In this document: piece by piece, positions 59,836 to 64,000 of the stretch
Position numbering within the stretch: position 1 is the stretch's first letter
Layout of the letters: every line of letters starts with the position of its first letter
Notes under the pieces: model-generated
What the model was told of the DNA's origin: nothing
Databases searched by the model: none
The model's input: the letters and a program-made list of their open reading frames with translations, nothing else
Translations under genes and position numbers: made by a program
Assembly (NCBI GenBank): GCA_964509205.1
Contig: CAZDVW010000003.1
Span: 1 to 64,000, forward strand
Source: Duodenibacillus sp964509205
GTDB lineage: Bacteria; Pseudomonadota; Gammaproteobacteria; Burkholderiales; Burkholderiaceae_F
Direction of reading: 5' to 3'
Length of the DNA stretch: 64,000 nt

Positions 59836-61374
59836 TTAGTCGAGGCTTTTCCGAGAAAAACGGCGAGCAAGCCTGCAAATCAGGAAAACTGTTGCGAAAA
59901 GAAGCAGTCCGAAGGCGAATAAAAGGGAAAAACCGTACTGCATAAAAGGGGTCAATTCGCCGGAAGTTGAGCGAAAAAGGACATCCAAATTTTGGGCTCC
60001 GCGGCCTGCAAGGCGTTCAACGCCGCCTCTGGCATCCAGCAGAGCCGATCCCGAATTGTTGACAATCTGAAGAACGGGACGAGCCGACTCCCTTGCCCGC
60101 ATACGACTCATCTGAGTAAATTGCCCGACGACTGACTCAGCAAACCAGCCAAGATTGGCAGAGTAAACGACAAACTGCGGATCGCTGACTAAAAACCAAT
60201 CGCGCAACTCTCCGGCAAACAAGTTCTCATAACAAATGCCGAGAGCCACCGGAACGCCGGCAACTCGCACCTCTGCTGACGGGGGACTGCCGACTTGCTG
60301 ATCTGCCATCGGAATACCGAGTGCATTGATCAACCAACGAAAACCAAAGGGAACACGCTCTCCGAAAGGAACCAAATGGCGTTTGGAATAAATTCTCGAC
60401 TCTTGCGATTCCGTTGCAAGAAAAATGCTATTGAAGATTGCGTTCTTTCCCGATTCCGAAAAGGCGTTATATAAGACCTCGCAGGTCTGTGCTTCAGCCA
60501 CCCGCCTCGGCACTTTCACCCAAGAGTCAGGCAACCGTTGCGGTAAAAATGCGTATACGCTCTCAGGCCAAATAATCAGGTCGAGCGGACGCCCCATCGG
60601 TCGCATTTCACTCATGGAACGAACGCGCTCAAGCGCAGACGCCTGGGCACGGAAAGTCGCACGAGTCGTCACGGCAAGGTTGGGTTGCACAAGCCGAACT
60701 TCCAGTCTTTCGGCCGGGGAAGACCATTGAACGTTCTGAAGAAAATAAGCTCCGACAACAAGAAGTGCGCTGACAAAGCCGGCTAAAAGCCGAATCGCTC
60801 TCCCTTCTTGGCGCAAGAACACGGCACAGGCGCCTCCCGTAACTAAAAGCACAACGAGACCGACGCCGTACCCTCCGAGAAGCGGAGCATATTCAGACAA
60901 CAAATTGTCAACAAAAGCATAGCCGGTTGAAAGCCAACCGAAACCACAGATCCATTCACCGCGCAAAAATTCAAAACACGTCCACAACAGCGGAAGAACA
61001 AAAGCTGTCTTGACCGCCGGAGTGGTCGAAATTTTGGTTGACAAAAAACCAACCAAAGTCGGAAAAATGGATAAAACCCCAGAAAGAGCCAGCACGGCAA
61101 GAACTGAAAAAAGCCATGGGGCATTCCCATGCACGTAAACCGCTGGGAAAATCCAACTCAGACCGAATGCGAAATAGGCCAATCCGAAAGAAAATCCGAA
61201 AAGGCTCCCCCAAAGCGGACGTTTTTCAGAAGCCAAAAGCCAGAAAAAAACGGCAAAACCGACAATCGTCCAAAAATAAGCGCCGGGAAAGAAAAAGCCA
61301 AGCGTTGCCAGCGCCCCTGAACTCAAGCATAAAAACAAAGAAAGGTAACTGCTCATGCGCTCCGAAATCCGCAT
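59836..61374 (-). CDS. lnt: Apolipoprotein N-acyltransferase
   Basis: A 512-aa inner-membrane enzyme that adds the third acyl chain to lipoproteins before LolCD releases them. Six or so N-terminal helices precede a periplasmic nitrilase-like domain (about 220-475) with IWPESVYAF (catalytic Glu), RHLVPFGERVPF (Lys region follows it) and ALGICYENLF (nucleophile Cys). A final helix lies near 485-505. GGAGA precedes the start. corC, usually between ybeY and lnt, is absent: only 8 nt separate the two. Confidence 0.95.
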   Translation of the reverse strand: MRISERMSSYLSLFLCLSSGALATLGFFFPGAYFWTIVGFAVFFWLLASEKRPLWGSLFGFSFGLAYFAFGLSWIFPAVYVHGNAPWLFSVLAVLALSGVLSIFPTLVGFLSTKISTTPAVKTAFVLPLLWTCFEFLRGEWICGFGWLSTGYAFVDNLLSEYAPLLGGYGVGLVVLLVTGGACAVFLRQEGRAIRLLAGFVSALLVVGAYFLQNVQWSSPAERLEVRLVQPNLAVTTRATFRAQASALERVRSMSEMRPMGRPLDLIIWPESVYAFLPQRLPDSWVKVPRRVAEAQTCEVLYNAFSESGKNAIFNSIFLATESQESRIYSKRHLVPFGERVPFGFRWLINALGIPMADQQVGSPPSAEVRVAGVPVALGICYENLFAGELRDWFLVSDPQFVVYSANLGWFAESVVGQFTQMSRMRARESARPVLQIVNNSGSALLDARGGVERLAGRGAQNLDVLFRSTSGELTPFMQYGFSLLFAFGLLLFATVFLICRLARRFSRKSLD

Positions 61375-61382
61375 TGTCTCTC

Positions 61383-61853
61383 CTAATGCGCTCTAGCACG
61401 ATCCGAGTAAGGATTCGGGAATCCGATTTTTTTCAGAATGTCGGCCTCCAAAGCTTCCATCTCTTCGGCGGCTTCGTCGGTTTCGTGATCATACCCTTGA
61501 GCATGAAGCGTCGCATGAACAAGCAAATGCGCTAAATGTGCTCGAAAGGACTTTCCCTGTTCTCGCGCCTGCCGGACAAGAACAGGCGTACAGATAACGA
61601 TATCTGCCTGCGCTATCGGAGAGTGAACGTAATCAAACGTCAAAACATTGGTTGGATAATCTTTCTTACGATACCGAAAATTGAGAGCTCTCCCCTCAAT
61701 TTCGCCGACGAAACGAACAGTGAGCGATACAGGACAAAAACTTGCCCTGCGGATCCACTCAAGCATTTCGCTTCGAGTCGGCAATCGTTTGAGAACGCCG
61801 TTTTCACGATCTGCGCGCTCAAACACCACCATAATCTTTTTTCGGTTCAGCAT
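61383..61853 (-). CDS. ybeY: Endoribonuclease YbeY
   Basis: A 156-aa zinc-dependent RNase for 16S rRNA maturation and ribosome quality control. LLVHATLHAQGYDHETDE carries the H-x3-H-x5-H zinc motif; RYRKKDYPTNVLTFDY is the conserved N-terminal part. ATG 61853 has GAAGAG ahead; an in-frame TTG (61862) or ATG (61832) are alternatives. It follows phoH directly. Confidence 0.94.
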   Translation of the reverse strand: MLNRKKIMVVFERADRENGVLKRLPTRSEMLEWIRRASFCPVSLTVRFVGEIEGRALNFRYRKKDYPTNVLTFDYVHSPIAQADIVICTPVLVRQAREQGKSFRAHLAHLLVHATLHAQGYDHETDEAAEEMEALEADILKKIGFPNPYSDRARAH

Positions 61854-61858
61854 GCTCT

Positions 61859-62830
61859 TCAAACTTCCCCTTGCCTTTTGGCCAAATCGTAAGCCCGCAC
61901 AATCGCGCCGACCAACGGATGCCGTACAACATCGGCAGCATTGAAGCGAACAAATGAAATTCCTTTTACCTCTTTGAGAATCTCAGCGGCTTCCCTCAGA
62001 CCGCTCTTGATCCCTCTCGGGAGGTCAATCTGCGTAACGTCACCGTTAATGACAGCATGTGTTCCAAACCCGATGCGCGTCAGAAACATCTTCATTTGCT
62101 CGCCTGTCGTATTCTGTGCCTCATCCAAAATCACAAAGGCGTTATTGAGTGTCCTTCCCCGCATGTAGGCCAAAGGAGCAATTTCAATAACCTGCTTTTG
62201 GATCAGACGCTGCGTCCGATCGAATCCAAACAAATCATAAAGTGCGTCATAAAGCGGCCGCAGATAAGGATCCACCTTCTGGGCAAGATCGCCCGGCAAG
62301 AATCCAAGACGCTCGCCTGCTTCAATAGCCGGACGCGTCAGAACGATCCGTTCGACAACATTTCGCTCGTACGCATCGACGGCGGCGGCAACCGCCAAAT
62401 AGGTTTTACCCGTTCCGGCCGGTCCGATTCCAAACGTAATATCTGTTGTAAGAATCGCTCTCAAATAATCCCGCTGGTGCTCCGTACGGGGCTTAAGACC
62501 GATTTTTCTCGTCTTCAAATCGGCCTCTTCTTCAAACGATTCGTGTTTTCGGTTCTTGCTCTCGCTAACGCATAACAACTCAACATCTTCAGATGTAATG
62601 GCATCCCCGGCCTGCACGCGGGCGGCACACAGTTCCAGTACGCGCAAAGCACCAGAGGCAGCTTCTCCGATAATTTCAAACTGAGAACCGCGACGGCGGA
62701 TTCTCACTTGGAAAACCGCTTCGATCCGTCGAATGTTTTCCTCTAAAGGACCTACCAGTTGCGCCATTTCGCCGGAAGTAGCATCAAAAACGAAGACGAG
62801 TTCGTCCTTTTTTGATTCAGGCTTTGACAA
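61859..62830 (-). CDS. ybeZ: PhoH-like ATPase (YbeZ)
   Basis: A 323-aa ATPase that pairs with YbeY. Walker A GPAGTGKTYLA near 135, TRPAIEAGERLGFLPGDL, and Walker B FVILDEAQNTT, followed by GDVTQIDLP, are intact. It overlaps miaB by 14 nt and ybeY follows without a gap, the usual miaB-ybeZ-ybeY order. Confidence 0.95.
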   Translation of the reverse strand: MSKPESKKDELVFVFDATSGEMAQLVGPLEENIRRIEAVFQVRIRRRGSQFEIIGEAASGALRVLELCAARVQAGDAITSEDVELLCVSESKNRKHESFEEEADLKTRKIGLKPRTEHQRDYLRAILTTDITFGIGPAGTGKTYLAVAAAVDAYERNVVERIVLTRPAIEAGERLGFLPGDLAQKVDPYLRPLYDALYDLFGFDRTQRLIQKQVIEIAPLAYMRGRTLNNAFVILDEAQNTTGEQMKMFLTRIGFGTHAVINGDVTQIDLPRGIKSGLREAAEILKEVKGISFVRFNAADVVRHPLVGAIVRAYDLAKRQGEV

Positions 62831-64000
62831 GTTCCCCTCCTAGAGTGTGCGAGAAAACCTCCGTAATGCGCACGTCGGCAATAGTGTTGATGAGCGAAGC
62901 ATCTCCCGCAAAATTCACAATCCGGTTGTTGTCCGTGCGAGCACTTAAAAGACCTTCGCCTCGGCGAGCAGAGCCGACAACAAGGCACCGCTCAACGCGA
63001 CCGACCATCGACTCCGAAATGCTCCTCGCCTGTGCGTCAATCAAGCTCTGCAATTTCTGCAACCTAGCTAGCTTCACGTCGTGCGGCGTTGTATCGTCAA
63101 GCCGAGCAGCCGGAGTTCCGGGGCGCCTTGAGTACACAAAAGAAAAACTCGCATCAAACCCGATTTCTCTGACCAACGAGAATGACTCTTCGAAATCTTC
63201 CTCTGTCTCGCCGGGAAAACCGACGATGATATCCGTGGAGATAGAAATGTTCGGCCGCACGGCTCTTAACTTTTGAACACGGTCGATGTACTGCGCACGC
63301 GTGTAACCGCGTTTCATTGCGGCGAGAATCTTGTCCGACCCGCTCTGCACAGGCAGATGCACGTGATTGGCAATCTTCGGAATTTTCCCGAATGCTTCGA
63401 TAAGACGATCAGAAAATTCCGTCGGATGACTCGTCATAAAGCGGATTCTTTCGATCCCCTCAATTTCAGCCACATATTCGAGAAGAAGGGCAAAATCAGC
63501 AAGCGACCCATCCGGAGCCTTCCCTCTGTATCCATTCACGTTCTGGCCGAGGAGCGTCACCTCTTTTACGCCCTGATCCGCCAATTGAGCACACTCGACC
63601 AGCACATCCATCACCGGACGACTGATTTCGGCTCCTCGGGTATACGGAACGATGCAGTAGGAACAAAAGTGACTGCACCCTTCCATCACGGAACAAAACG
63701 CCGCCGCTCCCTCTGCCTGGGGCTTTGGCAAACAATCAAATTTCTCGATTTCCGGGAAAGACGTATCCACCTGCGCCTTACCCGTTTCCAGCCGTGCTTC
63801 CAAAAGATCCGGCAGACGATGCAACGTTTGGGGGCCGAATACGACATCCACCCACGGAGCCCGCGTCAGGACCCCTTTTCCCTCAAGGCTGGCAACACAA
63901 CCGCCGACTGCAATCAACATCTCGGGGCGCATCTTTTTGATTTCGCGCAGTCGCCCGAGATCAGAAAATGTTTTCTCGTGAGCTTTCTCACGAATTGAGC
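62817..64000 (-). CDS. miaB: tRNA-2-methylthio-N6-dimethylallyladenosine synthase, 5' end cut by window edge
   Basis: The last 393 codons of a radical-SAM methylthiotransferase that modifies A37 of tRNAs reading UNN codons. The visible start SIREKAHEKTF is the segment after the first cluster cysteine, so about 50-60 residues are missing beyond the edge. GGCVAS, the SAM motif CSHFCSYCIVPYTRG and a C-terminal TRAM domain are present. An internal ATG at 63932 is not the true start. Confidence 0.95.
   Translation of the reverse strand, partial: SIREKAHEKTFSDLGRLREIKKMRPEMLIAVGGCVASLEGKGVLTRAPWVDVVFGPQTLHRLPDLLEARLETGKAQVDTSFPEIEKFDCLPKPQAEGAAAFCSVMEGCSHFCSYCIVPYTRGAEISRPVMDVLVECAQLADQGVKEVTLLGQNVNGYRGKAPDGSLADFALLLEYVAEIEGIERIRFMTSHPTEFSDRLIEAFGKIPKIANHVHLPVQSGSDKILAAMKRGYTRAQYIDRVQKLRAVRPNISISTDIIVGFPGETEEDFEESFSLVREIGFDASFSFVYSRRPGTPAARLDDTTPHDVKLARLQKLQSLIDAQARSISESMVGRVERCLVVGSARRGEGLLSARTDNNRIVNFAGDASLINTIADVRITEVFSHTLGGELVKA

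Overview
The window reads as a stretch of core chromosome from a beta-proteobacterium of the order Burkholderiales. Gene order points to that group: a full division and cell-wall (dcw) cluster ending in ftsZ-lpxC, followed by a dciA-like gene and secA; coaE-yacG-mutT; glyQS-plsC; and miaB-phoH-ybeY-lnt. Base composition looks roughly balanced. A PhnD-fold sensor kinase, an FNR-hemN anaerobic module and several missing synteny members suggest a host-associated, oxygen-limited lineage such as Sutterellaceae (Parasutterella or Sutterella type). That family assignment is inference, not something read from a marker gene. I saw no rRNA, insertion sequence, prophage, CRISPR array or toxin-antitoxin pair.

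Layout. 1-3.2 kb: a TtrS/TtrR-like two-component system on the minus strand, flanked by small hydrophobic reading frames; one of these, at 3004-3099, has its own ribosome site and terminator. 3.2-9.6 kb: a garR-type dehydrogenase and sbcB, then hemN and fnr diverging across two back-to-back FNR-type boxes, with a MATE exporter behind fnr. 9.7-16.7 kb: purine genes purF, purC and purE mixed with fba, dgkA, a Sua5-type tRNA t6A gene, murI and a thioesterase. 16.7-19.5 kb: rpmBG, ispH, an unusual ogt and ybaK. 19.5-27.4 kb: lolC-lolD-tatD, an EF-G-like GTPase, a double-ACT protein, a UPF0210 protein and a tandem Usp protein. 27.4-32.3 kb: greA, gmhA, ispB, tRNA-Pro(CGG), coaE, yacG, mutT and one unrecognised gene.

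32.4-55 kb holds secA, a dciA-like gene and the dcw cluster on the minus strand: mraZ-rsmH-ftsL-ftsI-murE-murF-mraY-murD-ftsW-murG-murC-ddl-ftsQ-ftsA, then an interruption made of ung and three plus-strand tRNAs (Pro-TGG, Arg-TCT, His-GTG), then ftsZ-lpxC. 55-64 kb carries a YgjP-type metallopeptidase, plsC, glyS, glyQ, lnt, ybeY, phoH and the 3' part of miaB, which runs off the right edge.

Together these genes cover septal peptidoglycan synthesis and division, outer-membrane biogenesis (lpxC, gmhA, lolCD, lnt), isoprenoid supply (ispH, ispB), translation and tRNA maturation, and anaerobic haem synthesis. The most notable pattern is single-gene gaps in otherwise familiar operons: purK, zapD, argJ plus a DUF815 ATPase, gmhB and corC are absent from the places where I would expect them in Burkholderiales. 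An unrecognised protein with an HELGH motif occupies the argJ position. Other points of interest are the tandem FNR boxes, the small membrane-peptide gene next to the sensor kinase, the split dcw cluster, an Ogt protein lacking the usual arginine finger, and a U-U mismatch in the T stem of tRNA-Arg.
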